A DNA stretch of 64,000 nt from Phoronis australis (taxonomy: Eukaryota; Phoronida; Phoronidae), in contig NMRA01000142.1 in the NCBI GenBank assembly GCA_002633005.1, positions 351,356-415,355 of the forward strand, read 5' to 3'. The notes beneath the pieces are model-generated. The model saw only the letters and a list, made by a program, of their open reading frames with translations, searched no databases and had not been told where the DNA came from. Shown piece by piece: positions 1 to 15,000 of this stretch (the first letter of the stretch is position 1; each line of letters begins with the position of its first letter). The position numbers and the translations under genes are program-made.

Positions 1-3000
1 CTTCAGTGAAGATTTTTATGTTATTTTCCTGCACACTACCCTCACTGTCTTTGTCCAAGGCCACTGAGTACTTCTCTTGCTCGTTGTTAGTGTCTTCACT
101 TAAGTTCTGAATTTCTAACACTATTTCAGACCTGGTAACTGGTTCTGCTTCAGTGTCCTCTGTGTCTCCTCTGTAGATGACAGCTTGCAACTCTAAATCT
201 TCAGCAGTCTTGTTAATAACCTCTTCGTTAGCAGGCACCTCCAAATCTTTCTTGCACTTGATACCGTCTTCTTGGCGTATTATTGCTTTCTCATATTCTT
301 TGCCAGTGTGTTCTGAACCTGCTTGAAGGATGGCGCCGTCCTCTTTGTCTTTTAATGTGGCCACTGGAAGTTCCCCATCTTCAATATTCTGATCAGAAGC
401 ATTGTTATTTGTGCTATCATGGAATGTGTCCTGTGAACACGCTCTGTCTCTGGGAGCTTCTTTGCCATCGTCACTGGCTATTGTAAACTTCTTTTCATGC
501 ACACTGTCCTCATTATCTTTGTCAGTGGACTTCTCTTGTTTGACATTAGTGTCTTCATTTGTGTTCTGAGTATCAGATATTACTTCAGAACTAGGACTTG
601 TTTCTGACTCAATGTATTCTGAATCACCTTGGTAGGTGACACCATGCAGCTTTAATATTGTAGCACTGTAAATTTCTTTGTCAGTGTCTTCTGAACCTTT
701 TTGACAGGTGGCATCATCCTTTTTGTCATTTCTTGTAACCACTGAAAATTCCCCATGCTTGGTATTCTGATCAAAAGTGTTGTTAGTTGTGTCTAGGAGT
801 TCTGCACTCATATTGTCTCTGACGTCTTCATTGGCAACTGTCTCTAAAACGTCATTGTGACCAAAGCCAATTGTATCCTCAGCACTTGCACTGATGTCAT
901 ACCTGCTACTATGCTGTGTTTTGAATACCACTTGATATTCGTCCAACCTCCCATCATCCATGTCAACCAAAATGTCTTCCTGGTTTTTGCCATCTCCTTT
1001 GTCTCTGGTATCACAATTTTGATGACTAATGACATTTCTTTCTTCTATTACAGTTTTAATTTTGTCGTCCTTTACAGTGTTCAAATCCTCTCTGTTACAA
1101 GATGCATTTTGGTCAACCGTGTGATCTTTCCCAGTCTCCACTTCATTGTCTCTTTCTCCGTAACTGTTTTCAGTATCTGGGTGGACTTCGTCATCATTGC
1201 TCTTTGCGTGCAAACATTCATTCTTGGTATCAGTCTCTATGTCTTTAACATTGTCATCTGGATCTCCTGCAAACTTGGAATCTTTCTTACCTGCTTCGTC
1301 CATTCCCTCTAAAGCGCTTTCACTCTGATGTTCATAATCGCTATCATTATCAGTGACCTCTGAACCATCTTTATGCATGCTGTCCGCCTCATATGGTTCC
1401 CTTGTTTCATCGCCTTCAGACATTTTTTCAATTTCAACTTTTTCAGAATCATTTTCTTCATGCCTGTTACCAGTTTTATTGTCTTGTGAACCAACAGGCA
1501 TTGAGTCTTTGTCATCTTTGCCAGAATCTTTTAACCCTTCTTGATCGTCATCTTTATGCCTTTTTAATGACTTGTCATCATTTCTGGGAGCTTCTGTGAT
1601 GATGTTATTGTTGTTGACAGTTGCGTCATCTTCTGTGTCCAATGCCTCTTTACACTTCTGTTTCTCTGAGTCGTCAGTTGTGTTTTGAATGTCATATATC
1701 ATTGCTGACCTGTCCGTGTCTATTTCAGATGCCTCTAAATCATCTTGACAGATCGCAGCTGCTTCCATTTTGTCAAACAGTTCCAATTGTCCTTCAGTGT
1801 CATCTTTTTTGGCAGTAGTTTCTCCAGTGTTTTGGCAGGTGCTATCGATTTCTCTGTATGAAGTATTAATTGCCTTTTCTTTGGCATTGTCTTCTGAAAC
1901 TTCTTCACGGATGTCATCTTCCTTTCTGTCTTTGCATGTGGCATCTGAATGATCCCCGTGATCAGTATTCTGATTAGCAATCTTGTCAGTTGTGTCGTCT
2001 CTGTATTTGTCCTGTGAACATTCTCCACTTGTGGAGGTATTTTCACTATCTTCATTGGCTGTTTGAGTGTTCTTTTCATGCATGCTATCCTCATTCTCTT
2101 TGTACATGTCCTCTGAGTGCTTCTCTTGCCTGCTGATAGTGCCTGCACGTGTGTTATGAATATCCAATGTTATTTCAGACCTGGTGCTTGTTTCTGGTTC
2201 AGTGTCCTCTGAATCTTCTTGGTGGTCAACAGCATGCAACTCCAAGTCTTCAGCAGTCATGTCAATTATGTCTTCTTTGTCAACAGCACCCAAACCTTCC
2301 AGGGAGCCTATTTCATTGCTTTTATATATTGTGGCATTCTCACTTTCTTTGTCAGTGTCTTCTGGACCTTCTCGACTGATTATATCGTCCGATTTGTCTT
2401 TGGATGGCATATCTGAAATTTCCTCATGCTTTATATTTTGATTAGAAGTATTGTCATCCTTGTAGGTATCCTGTGAACATTCTATGCTTCTGGGATCATC
2501 TTTGTCATCTTCATTGTCAATTTTTACATTCTTTTCATGCACACTATCCTTTTTACTGTTTTCCGATGCCTCTGAGTACTTCTCTTGCTGGTCATTAGTG
2601 TCTGCACTTGTACTCTGAATATCTAACATCATTTCAGACTTGGCAACTGTTTCTGCTTCAGTGTCACCTGAATCCTCTTGATAGATGACAGTATCCAACT
2701 CCAATGTTGTGGCATTCTCAATTTCTTTTTCAGTGTCTTGAAAGGTGGCAACATCCTTTTTGTCTGTTCTTGTGACCTCTGAAAATTCCCCATGCTCAAT
2801 ATTCTGATCACAGGTATTGTTAGTTGTATCTGAATTTCCTAGACTTATATTGTCTCTGCCATCCATATTGGCAACTGTCACCAGAACTTCACTGTGGCTG
2901 AGGTCAACCGTACAAGTTTTTCCATGTCTCTCATCAATTTCATTGCAGTCTTTTTCAGTCACTTGGGAACCAACAGGCTTTGAATCTGTGTCATCTTTGT

Positions 3001-6000
3001 CAGAATCTTTTGAACCTTTTTGTCTGTTCTCTTGCTCACCATCTTCATGCTTGTATTGTGACTTGTCACTTCCGAGATCATCTTTATCATCTTCATTGAT
3101 GATCTCATCATATTTGTCCATTTTTTGTTTGTGCTTTTGTTGCTCCTTGTCATTGTCATCAGTTGTGTTTTGCATGTCAGGTGTTACTTCTGAGATTTCG
3201 TCTGCCTCTGCTTCAGTCACCTCTGAGTCTTCTTGGCGAATTGCGGCAGCCTCTACTTTGTCAAACAGCTCTGAATGCTCTTTAGTATTGTCTGTGGTAG
3301 CAGTTTCCACAGTGTTTTGACAGGTGCTATCATTTTCTTTGTCTGTAGTAGCAATTGCCTTTTCTTTGCTAGTGTCTTTAAATTCTTCACCAATAGAAAC
3401 ATCTTTTCTATCTGTGTATGTGGCCTCTGAAAATTTCCCATGCTCAATATTTTGATTGGAAGTATTGTCTGTATTGTCATCCCTGGAGATTCCCTGTGAA
3501 CATTCCACACTTGTGGAGACATCTTTGTCATCTTGATTGTCAAATTTAACATTGTCGTGCACACTGTCCTCGTTATCTTTCTCCATGGCCTCTGATTTCT
3601 TGTGTTGTTTGTCATTAGTGTCTGCTGTTGTGTTCTCATTACCTGATATCATTTCAGATCTGGTGTCTGTTTCTGCATTAGACTCCTCTGAATTTCTTCG
3701 GTAGGTGACATCATCCAGGTCCACTGCTGTGGCATTCTCAATTTCTGTTTCAATGTCTTTCAAACCTTCTAGACAGGTGGCATCTTCATTTTCGTCTTTT
3801 CTTGTGACCTCTAAAAATTCCCCATGCTCAATATTCTGATCAGAAGTATTGTTAGTTGTAACTGAATTTTCTTCACACACATTTGCTCTGTCATCTTCAT
3901 TGGCAACTGTCACTAAAACTTCACTGGAGCTGAAGTCACCTTTGCTCACAGCACTTGAACTGATGTCGGGCCTGCTACCATGTGTTTTGGACAGTTCTAA
4001 ATATTCGTCCATCCAGCCATCACCCGTACTGGCTTTGTGCATGTGAACCAAAGTGTCTTCATGGCTGTTAACGTTTTCTTCTTTGTCGGTGGTATCAGAA
4101 CTTTGCTGACTAATCACATTTCTTTCTTCTCTCACAGTTGTCATTTTGTTGTCTTTTACAGTGCTCAAATCTCCTATGTTACAAGATGTATTTTGCTTAA
4201 TGTTATGAGCTTTTCCAGTCTCTACTTCATTGTCTGTTTCTCTGTAACTGTCTTCAGTGTCTCGATGGACTTCATCATCATCGGCCTTTGCCTGCAAACC
4301 TTCTCCATCCTGGTTATCATCTCCTTTGTCTTTAACAGCGTCATCTGAATCTTTTTCAGGCTTAAGATCTTTCTCACCTACTAGAGCCATCGCCTCTGAA
4401 GCACTTTCACACAGGCATTCATAGTTGCTATCATTGCCAGTAACCTCTGATCCATTTTTATGCATTCCATCTGTTTCGTGGTTTTTGATTGCCTCATTGT
4501 CTTTGTTAGGCATTTTATCAATTTCATATTTTTCAACACAAGTTTTTTCATGCCTGTCACCAGTTTCGTTGTAGTCTTTTTCAGTTTGTTGTGAACCAAC
4601 AGGCATTGAATCTGGGTCATCTTTGTCAAAAGCTTTTGAGCCTACTTGTTTGTTGTCTTGCTCATCTTTATGATTGTCTAGTGATTTGTCACTTTTGTTA
4701 GCATCTTTGAGATCTTCATTGATGTTCTGATCATCTTTGTCCAACTTCTGTTTGCACTTTTGTTGCTCCTTGTCATTGTCATCAGTTGTATTTTGCATTT
4801 TGTGTGCTGTAGCTGGGCTTTGGTCTGTCTCTGCGTCAGTTGGCTCTGAATCATATTGGTGAATTGTAGCAGCCTCTATTTTGTCAAACAATGCTGAATG
4901 TTCTTCAGTATCATCTTCTTTGGCATTAGATTCCACATTGTTCTGGCAGGTGGTATCATTTTCTTTGTAAGCAGTTGCAATTGCTTTTCCTTTGTCAGTG
5001 TCTTCTGAAACTTCACCTATGGAAACATTCCTTCTGTCCATGCATGTGGCCTCTGAAAATTCTTCATGCTCAGCATTCTGATGAGAAGTATTGTCGATTT
5101 TGTCATCTTTGTATGTGTCCTGTGAACATTCCATGCTTCTGGGGTCCTCTTCATTGATAATTTTAAAATTGTTTTCATGCGCATTATCCTCGTCATCTTT
5201 GTCGATGTCCTCTGAGTTGCTGTGTTGCTTGTCATTAGTGTCTCCATTTGTGTTCCGATTATCTGTCATTTCAGACCTGGCATCTGTTTCTGCTTGAGAC
5301 TCCCCTGAATTTTCTTGGTAGATGACAGTATTCAGGTCCGCTATTATGGCATTCTCAAGTTCCTTTTCAATGTCTTCTGAATCTTCTTGATAGGTGGCAT
5401 CATCCATTTTTTCTTTTCTTGTGGCCTCTGAAAATTCTCCATGCTCAATATTCTGTCCAAAAGTATTGTTAGTTGTATCTGATATTTCTTCACACATTTT
5501 GGTTTTGTTTTCTGCATTTGCAACTGTCACTAAAACTTCACTGTGGCTGAAGTCAACTGTACCCGTTGCATTTGAACTAATGCCAGATCTGCTACCATGC
5601 TGTGGTTTGGATACCTCTGAATATTCATCCATACTGCCACCACCCATTTTAGCTTTGTCCATGTGAACCAAAATGTCTTCCTGGCTATTACCATTTTCTC
5701 CTTTGTCGCTCGTATCAGAACTTTGAGGACTAATGACATTTCCTTCTTCTGCTACAGTTGCAATTTTATCGTCTTTTACAGTGTCCAAGCCCTGTGTGTT
5801 ACCAGATGTGTTCTGGTCAACATCATAAGCTTTCCTAGTCTCCACTTCATTGTCGATTTCTTTGTAAATGTCTTCAGTATCTGGATCAGCTTCATCATCA
5901 CTGCTTCTTGTCTGCAATCCTTCTCCATCCTTGATATCATCTTTGTCTTTAACTGTGTCCTCTGAATCTTTTTCAGGCTTGAGATCTTTCTTACTCACTT

Positions 6001-9000
6001 GATCCATCTCTTCTGAAGCACTTTCACACTGACGTTCATAGGTAGTATCATTGTCAATGATCTCTGATCCATCTTTATGCATGCTGTCTACATCATATTT
6101 TTTGGTTGTCTCATCTTCTTCAAACATTTTATCAGTTTCAAAATTTTCAGCATTCATTTTTCCATGCCTGTCGTCAGTTTCATTGCAGTCTTTTTCAGTG
6201 TCTTGTGAACCTGTAGGCATTGAGTCTGTTTCATCTTTGTTAGAATCTTTTGAACTTTCTTGTCTGTTGTCTTGTTCATCATATTGAAGCTTGTCTTTTG
6301 ACTTGTTGTCATTTCCTAGAGCATCTTTGGCATCTTCATTGATGATGTTCTCATCATTTTTGTCCGATGTCTGTTTGCACTTTTGTTGCTCCTTGTCATT
6401 ATCATATGATGTGTTTTGTATGTCGGGTGTTGGCATTGCGCTGTTGTCTGTCTCTACTTCAGTTTCAACTGAGTCATCTTGGTGTATTGCAACAGCTTCT
6501 ATTTTGTCAAACAGTTCTGAATGTTCTTCAGTATCACCTTCTTTGAGAATAGTTTCTACACTGTTCTGACTGGTGCTGTCTATTTCTTTGTATGAAGGTG
6601 CAATTGCTTTTCCTTTGCCAGTATCTTCTGAAACGTCTTCACCAATGGGAACATCCTTTCTGTCTATGTATGTGGCCTCAGAAAATTCTTGCTCATTATT
6701 CTGATTAGATGTGTTGTCAGTTGTGTCATCCCTGTAGATGTCCTTTGAACATTCCTCTGTTCTAGGGACATCTTTTTCGTCTTGATTGGGAATTTTAACG
6801 TTGTTTTCATGCACACTATCCTCGTTATCTTTGTCCATTGCCTCTAAGTTCTTGTGTTGTGTGTCATTAGTGTCTGCACTTGTGTTCTGAATAATCAATG
6901 TCATTTCTGACCTGGCATCTGTTTCTGCTGTAAACTTCCCTGAATTTCCTTGGTAGATGACACTATCCAGGTCCGCTGTTATGGCATGCTCAATTTCCTT
7001 TTCAGTGCCTTCTGAACTTTCTTGATAGGTGGCATCATCCATGTTGTCTTTTCTTGTGGCCTCTGAAAATTCCCCATGCTCAATATTCTGATCAAAAATA
7101 CTGTTAGTTGTGTCTGAATTTTCTTCGCACATATTGGTTCTGTTTTCCACACTGGCAACTGTCACTAAAACTTCACTGTTGCTGAAGTCAATTGTACCCA
7201 TAGCACTTGAACTAATGTCAGATCTGCTACCATGCTGTGGTTTGGTTACCTCTAAATATTCGTCCATACTGCCACCACCCATTTTAGCTTTGTCCATGTG
7301 AACCAAAATGTCTTCCTGGCTATTACCATTTTCTCCTTTGTCGCTCGTATCAGAACTTTGAGGACTAATGACATTTCCTTCTTCTGCTACAGTTGCAATT
7401 TTATCGTCTTTTACAGTGTCCAAGCCCTCTGTGTTAACAGATGTGTTCTGGTCAACATCATAAGCTTTCCAAGTCTCCACTTCATTGTCTATTTCTTCGT
7501 TAACGTCTTCAGTATCTGGATCTGTTTCATCATCATTGCTCCTTGTCTGCAATCCTTCTCCATCCTTGATATCATCTTTGTCTTTAACTGTGTCCTCTGA
7601 ATCTTTTTCAGGCTTGAGAGCTTTCTTACTCACTTGATCCATCTCTTCTGAAGCACTTTCACACTGACGTTCATAGGTAGTATCATTGTCAATGATCTCT
7701 GATCCATCTTTATGCATGCTATCTACATCATATTTTTTGGTTGTCTCATCATCTTCAAACATTTTATCAGTTTCAAAATTTTCAGCATTCATTTTTCCAT
7801 GCCTGTCGTCAGTTTCATTGCAGTCTTTTTCAGTGTCTTGTGAACCTGTAGGCATTGAGTCTGTTTCATCTTTGTTAGAATCTTTTGAACCTTCTTGTCT
7901 GTTGTCTTGTTCATCATATTGAAGATTGTCTTTTGACTTGTTGTCACTTCCTGGAGCATCTTTGGCATCTTCATTGATGATGTTCTCATCATTTTCGTCC
8001 GATGTCTGTTTGCACTTTTGTTGCTTCTTGTCATTATCATATGATGTGTTTTGTATGTCGGGTGTTGGCATTGCGCTGTTGTCTGTCTCTACTTCAGTTT
8101 CAACTGAGTCATCTTGGTGTATTGCAACAGCTTCTATTTTGTCAAACTGTTCTGAATGTTCTTCAGTACCACCTTCTTTGAGAATAGTGTCCACACTGTT
8201 CTGACTGGTGCTGTCTATTTCTTTGTATGAAGGTGCAATTGCTTTTCCTTTGCCAGTGTCTTCTAAAACTTCTTCACCAATGGGAATATCCTTTCTGTCT
8301 ATGTATGTGGCCTCAGAAAATTTTCCTTGCTCATTATTCTGATTAGAAGTATTGTCAGTTGTGTCATCCCCGTAGATGTCTTTTGAACATTCCTCAGTTC
8401 TAGGGACATCTTTTTCGTCTTGATTGGCAATTTTAACCTTGTTTTCATGCACACTATCCTCGTTATCTGTGTCAGTTGCCTCTAAGTTCTTGTGTTGCGT
8501 GTCATTAGTGTCTGCACTTGTGTTCTGAATATTCAATGTCATTTCTGACCTGGCATCTGTTTCTGCTGTAAACTCCCCTGAATTTCCTTGGTAGATGATA
8601 CTATCCAGGTCGCCTGTTATGGCATGCTCAATTTCCTTTTCTGTGCCTTCTGAACCTTCTTGATAGGTGGCATCATCCATGTTGTCTTTTCTTGTTGCCT
8701 CTGAAAATTCCCCATGCTCAATATTCTGATCAAAAAGACTGTTAGTTGTGTCTGAATTTTCATCGCACATATTGGTTCTGTTTTCCACGTTGGCAACTGT
8801 CACTAAAACTTCACTGTGGCTTAAGTCAACTGTACCCGTAGCATTTGAACTAATGCCAGATCTGCTACCATGCTGTGGTTTGGATACCTCTGAATATTCA
8901 TCCATACTGCCACCACCCATTTTAGCTTTGTCCATGTGAACCAAAATGTCTTCCTGGCTATTACCATTTTCTCCTTTGTCGCTCGTATCAGAACTTTGAG

Positions 9001-12000
9001 GACTAATGACATTTCCTTCTTCTGCTACAGTTGCAATTTTATCGTCTTTTACAGTGTCCATGCCCTCTGTGTTAACAGATGTGTTTTGGTCAACATCATA
9101 AGCTTTCCCAGTCCCCACTTCATTGTCTATTTCTTTGTAAATGTCTTCAGTATCTGGATCAGCTTCATCATCACTGCTCCTTGTCTGCAATCCTTCTCCA
9201 TCCTTGATATCATCTTTGTCTTTAACTGTGTCCTCTGAATCTTTTTCAGGCTTGAGATCTTTCTTACTCACTTGATCCATCTCTTCTGAAGCACTTTCAC
9301 ACTGACGTTCATAGGTAGTATCATTGTCAATGATCTCTGATCCATCTTTATGCATGCTGTCTACATCATATTTTTTGGTTGTCTCATCATCCTCAAACAT
9401 TTTATCAGTTTCAAAATTTTCAGCATTCATTTTTCCATGCCTGTCGTCAGTTTCATTACTGCAGTCTTTTTCAGCATCTTGTGAACCTGTTGGCAATGAG
9501 TCTGTTTCATCTTTGTTAGAATCTTTTGAACTTTCTTGTCTGTTGTCTTGTTCATCATATTTAAGCTTGTCTTTTGACTTGTTGTCACTTCCTGGAGCAT
9601 CTTTGGCATCTTCATTGATGATTTTCTCATCATTTTTGTCCGATGTCTGTTTGCACTTTTGTTGCTCCTTGTCATTATCATATGATGTGTTTTGTATGTC
9701 AAGTGTTGGTGTTGCACTGTTCTCTGTCCCTACTTCAGTCTCAACTGAGTCATCTTGGTGAATTGCAATAGCTTCTATTTTGTCAAACAGTTCTGAATGC
9801 TCTTCAGTATCTCTTTCTTTGAGAATAGTTTCCACACTGTTCTGACTAGTGCTGTCTATTTCTTTGTGTGAAGGTGCAATGGCTTTTCCTTTGCCAGTGT
9901 CTTCTGAAACTTCTTCACCAATGGGAACATCCTTTCTGTCTATGTATGTGGCCTCAGAAAATTTTCCTTGCTCAATATTCTGATTAGAAGTATTGTCAGT
10001 TGTGTCATCCCCGTAGATGTCCTTTGAACATTCCTCAGTTCTAGGGACATCTTTTTCGTCTTGATTGGCAATTTTAACCGTGTTTTCATGCACACTATCC
10101 TCGTTATCTTTGTCCATTGCCTCTAAGTTCTTGTGTTGCGTGTCATTAGTGTCTGCACTTGTGTTCTGAATATTCAATGTCATTTCTGACCTGGCATCTG
10201 TTTCTGCTGTAAACTCCCCTGAATTTCCTTGGTAGATGACACTATCCAGGTCCGCTGTTATGGCATGCTCAATTTCCTTTTCAGTGCCTTCTAAACCTTC
10301 TTGATAGGTGGCATCATCCATGTTGTCTTTTCTTGTGGCCTCTGAAAATTCCCCATGCTCAATATTCTGATCAAAAATACTGTTAGTTGTGTTTGAATTT
10401 TCTTCGCACATATTGGTTCTGTTTTCCACATTGGCATCTGTCACTAAAACTTCACTGTGGCTGAAGTCAACTGTACCCATAGCATTTGAACTAATGTCGG
10501 ACCTGCTACCATGCTGTGTTTTGGATATCTCTAAATATTCATCCAGACTGCCATGACCTGTACTAGCTTTGTCCATGTTAACCAAAATGTCTTCCTGGCT
10601 TTTGCCATTTTCTTCTTTGTCACTGGCATCATAACTTGGATTTTTATTGGTATTTCTATCTTCTATTACAACTGTAAGTTTGTTGTCTTTTACAGTGTTC
10701 AAATCCTCTCGGTCACAAGGTGCTTTTTGCTCAATACGATCTTTCCCAGTTTCCACTTTGTTGTCTCTTTCTCTGTAACTGTCTTCAGCATCTGGGTGGA
10801 CTTCGTCATTATCACTCTTTGCCTGCAAACCTGCTCCATCCTTGTTATCTTTTTTGCCGTTAATAGCATCCTCTGAATCTGTTTGAGGTTTGAAGTCTTT
10901 CTTACCTACTTGATCCATCTCCTCTGAAACACTTTCACATTGACATTCATCGTTGGTATCATTGCCAGTGACCTCTGAACCATATGTATACACGTCATAT
11001 GCCTCATATTTTTCAGTTGTCTCATTGCCCTTTTCAGACATCTCATCAATTTCATATTTTTTATCATCAGTTTTTTCATGCCTGTCATCAGTTTCAGTGT
11101 AATCTTTTTCATCCTCTTTTGTATCTGTGTCCTGTTTTTCAGAATATTTTAACGCTTCTAGTTTTTGGCCTTCATCATCATTTTTATCACTGTCTTTTTC
11201 TACCTCAGTTGTGTCATCTTGGTGGATCACAGCAGCCTCTGTTTTTTCAAACAGTTCTGAATTTTCTGCGGTGTCATCTTTTGCCGTAGCTTCCACAATG
11301 TTTTCGCTGGTGTTATTGTCTTTGTCCATGGCGTCTGGGTACTTCTCCTGCTTGTTGTTGATATCTGCACTCATGTTATCAATATCTTTGTACCTAGTGC
11401 CAGCTTCTGCTTCAGTATCTTCTAAGTCTTCTTGGTCGATGGTAGCGTACAGCTCCAAATCTTCAACAGTCATGTTAACAACATCTTCTTTGACAGCAGC
11501 CTCCAAACCTTTCAGGAAGGTACCCTCTTCTTCGCATATTGTGTCATTCTCAGCTTCTTTGTCAGTGGTTAATGAACTTTCTTGGCATATGGTATTATCC
11601 TTTTTGTCTTTGCACAATGCCTCTGAGTATTTTCCATCCTCAATTTTCTGAATGGAAGCATTGCTAGTGATCCCATCATTGTACATTTCATGTGAACATT
11701 CTCCGCTTTTGGTGGCATCTCCATCTTCACTGGCAATTGTAAAGTCTATTTTATGCACACTATCCTCATTATCTTTGTCCATGACCTCTGAGTACTTCTC
11801 TTGCTTTTTGTTGGTGGCATCTGTTGTGTTCTGAATGTGTGACATTGTTTCAGACCTGATGCTTGTTTCTGATTCAGTGGCCTCTGTATCTTCTTGATAG
11901 ATGAGAGCACACAGCTCCAAATCTTGAGCAGAGCCTTCATGACTGTCTTCAGGATATGGATCAGCTATGTCATTACCATCACTCTTTGCCTGCACACCTT

Positions 12001-15000
12001 CTCCATCGCTGATATTATTCTCCTTAACAGTGGCCTCTTGATCTATTTCATGTTTGAGATCTTTCTTACCTCCTTCATCCATCTCTGAAGCACTTTTTTC
12101 TTCATTCTGGTTCACCTTGTCACCTTCTTTGTCAAAAGTTTTTGAATCTTTTGTACAGAAGGAGTCATTATCATTGTTTTCTTCATTGTCCTCTGAATCT
12201 GCTTTGGTGACACTAATGTTGTCAAATTCTCTTTTGTTGTCATTTGAACCTTCTTGAAAGTTGACACTTTTGTCATCATTAACAACAGTCTCCTTGTCTT
12301 CATAGCTGTGGTCATTCTTGTCAGCTCTGTCAGCTACACACCTGTTGTCCTCCACAACTTCTTTTTCTGTGTTGCTTAACATCACACCAACATCGTCATC
12401 TTCATCTGCTGCATCCGAACATTCTTTGCTGTTGATACCATTCTTATCCTCTTGATTCATGAAATCTAAAATTTCTTCCCTGTTATTACCTGTTTTATCC
12501 TTGTCTATATCATCTAAACTTTCATGGTGCGTTGTAACACTCTCTACATTGTCTAAGGTAATAGCTTCTAAGTCGTCTTCCTCTATGGTATGCATGTTGT
12601 TATGTTTGTCCATATTCGTTGGATCGTCATTTTCTGTGGCAGTTAAACTTTTGTCTTTTTCTTGATCAGTTTTATCAAAAATTTCTTCATTGCTGGTAAG
12701 GCTTTGTTGAGCATTGTAACTTTCTTTGATTTCTGGGAGACCATTAACGTTATCAGCATCACCGTCTGCACTCTTAGAACTTGTGTCCTTTTTACTTGTA
12801 TTATTTGAGTTGTCTTCATCATCTTCAATCAGGTTCGTAGCTCCACCACTGCTATCTTCATCTCTGTTATATTTGATATCGGAACAGTCTTCATTACTGT
12901 TACTCATTCTGGTGTCCTTGTCCACAGCACCAGAACTTTGCGCAGTTGGGATGTCTTTCTCTTGGCAATCCTCATTGATAATTTTGTCCTGTCCATACTT
13001 TGCATTTTTATCTTCATTGACTGGAAGACCCTCTTGGGTGATGCTGTCATTCTTCTCTTTGTTTGTTAAGTCTAAATCTTTGGTTTGGGGAATATAAACT
13101 TCTTTTCCCTCAAATTCATTTTGCTTGGTGGTCCTATTTTCTTCTCTGCAGGTGTTGACCTCTGAATCACCATGGAAAATTGTGTCATCCCTGTCTTCTT
13201 TGTATATTGCCTCTGCGCCTGTTGCATGCCTAGCCTCATTCTGATCAAAACTCATGTTAACAGGATCTGAACTCTCCTCATCCTTAGTCAACTTGACATC
13301 TTCAGTAGTGACATCGGAATATTCCTTGCTGCCATTGTTTTCAGGGTGGATACCCACCCTTTTAACTTCGTCATGCACACAGTTTTCAAGTGAATTGTCT
13401 TCTGACCTAATATTCACATTATCTTCAAGTTTGATATCTTCTGAGTCCTTTTTGCAGCTGGTGTCTTTTTCCTTGTCTTTGGTGATGCTCTGCACATCTG
13501 TTTCATATCTAGTGTCGTCATTTACTTTATCTGTCTCATGACTGCTTGCTGTTACATAACCTTGCACATCAATGGTATCATCATTGCCATCTTTTTCTGT
13601 TGCCTCTGAACTTTCTGGATACCTGGCATCATTGCTATCTTTTACATCAGATTCTTCCTTTTCTATGGATTTACTTTCATTGGTGCCAGTTGTTTCTAGG
13701 TGTTCTTCATTCTGGGTTTCGCTGTCATTGTTTCTATCGGCGATATCTTCCTCCCTGCTATCATCAGCATCTTTGTCAACATGGTCAGACTGTCTTTGTC
13801 TGTAATCCACATCATCATTCTTGAAATCTGAACTCTCTTGACACTCTTCATTTTCTGCTTCATCCATGTCATTGACATGTACAACTTCTTGGTTCGTAGA
13901 ATTGACTGCATTGTCAACTTGTGTTTTGCTAGTCTCCTCTAGATTTTTATCACTTTTATCACCGAGCTGGGATTTTTCTTGTCTGTTTGCATTATCAACT
14001 GTATCTATGTCTATTGAGGCTTCTTCTTGCAGGCAACTACTGTATTCTTTCTCATCAGTGGTTTGCGTCTGTTCTGAGAACATTGCATCATTTTCTCCTT
14101 CGTTGTTGTCAACCTGTGAGTCATTTTCATGTCTGTTGTCATTAATTTTGTCATTGTTAACTGAACTTGTCTTTCCATCTTTAGTAGTGTCCTCCAAAGC
14201 TTTTTCATACCTGTAGTTGCATGTGGTGTCTTCTTTGTTCACAATTTCATTAATTTCTTCCATGTCTTCTTTTTCAGTAGTCTCTGAAGCCTCTTGGTCT
14301 TTTTCATATGTTGTACCAGTATCAATACTGTCATATTTTTTAGCTGGGGTGCTAAAAGCTCCTTCAAACTTGGGTTCATTTTGCACCTCTTGATTGATTG
14401 CCTCAGAGATGTTTTCATATGATAATGTTTTGCTTATGACCTTTGAACCATCTTCTTGCTTGCCTTCATTGTTCTCTTGAAGAGTTACCTGTTGACTGTT
14501 TGCAAAACTTCCAATAATCTGGATTTCAGTTCTAGTGGTCTCTAACAGTGTTTCTTGTCTTGTAATTCCTTCTTTATTCAAACCTTCTGTATCCTGATAT
14601 GTAAGATGAACATCATCTGTCTCACGCACCCCTGACAGTTCATTTGTAGCATCATTTGTATTATCTTGTGAAATTTCTTGTGTCGTAGTATTCACACATG
14701 TGTCTTTTACAATATGGCATTCTTTGTCTTCAGAAGAATCTGGTTTTTCTTCTTCCCTGATTTCATTTGTATCATTTTCAGTACTGATATCATCCTCATC
14801 TTCATTCCCGTTATCTTGATCACCAGGCCCAATTTCCGATTTATCTAGTCTTTGGGTATTTAATCTCAATTCCGCATCTGTCTTAATACCCTTGATTGTG
14901 GTATGAGAAGCTATATTCCAAATACCCTCTTCGTCTGTACCCGGTTCATGTTTGTTAACATTTCTGTTGTCTATATCACTGGTGTTTCCATTTCCTTCAT

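Noticed and set aside
1-12000. Possible CRISPR-like or satellite array on the left side
   Set aside because: The repeats are long, coding, in frame and without uniform spacers; they belong to the giant protein.
857-13824. Many plus-strand Ser/Phe/Leu-rich ORFs of 60-174 codons between 0.3 and 21 kb, and Lys/Thr-rich minus-strand ORFs in a shifted frame
   Set aside because: They are shadows of the giant minus-strand frame. Its acidic codons avoid stops on the opposite strand and its repeats copy each shadow at the same 1.6 kb spacing.
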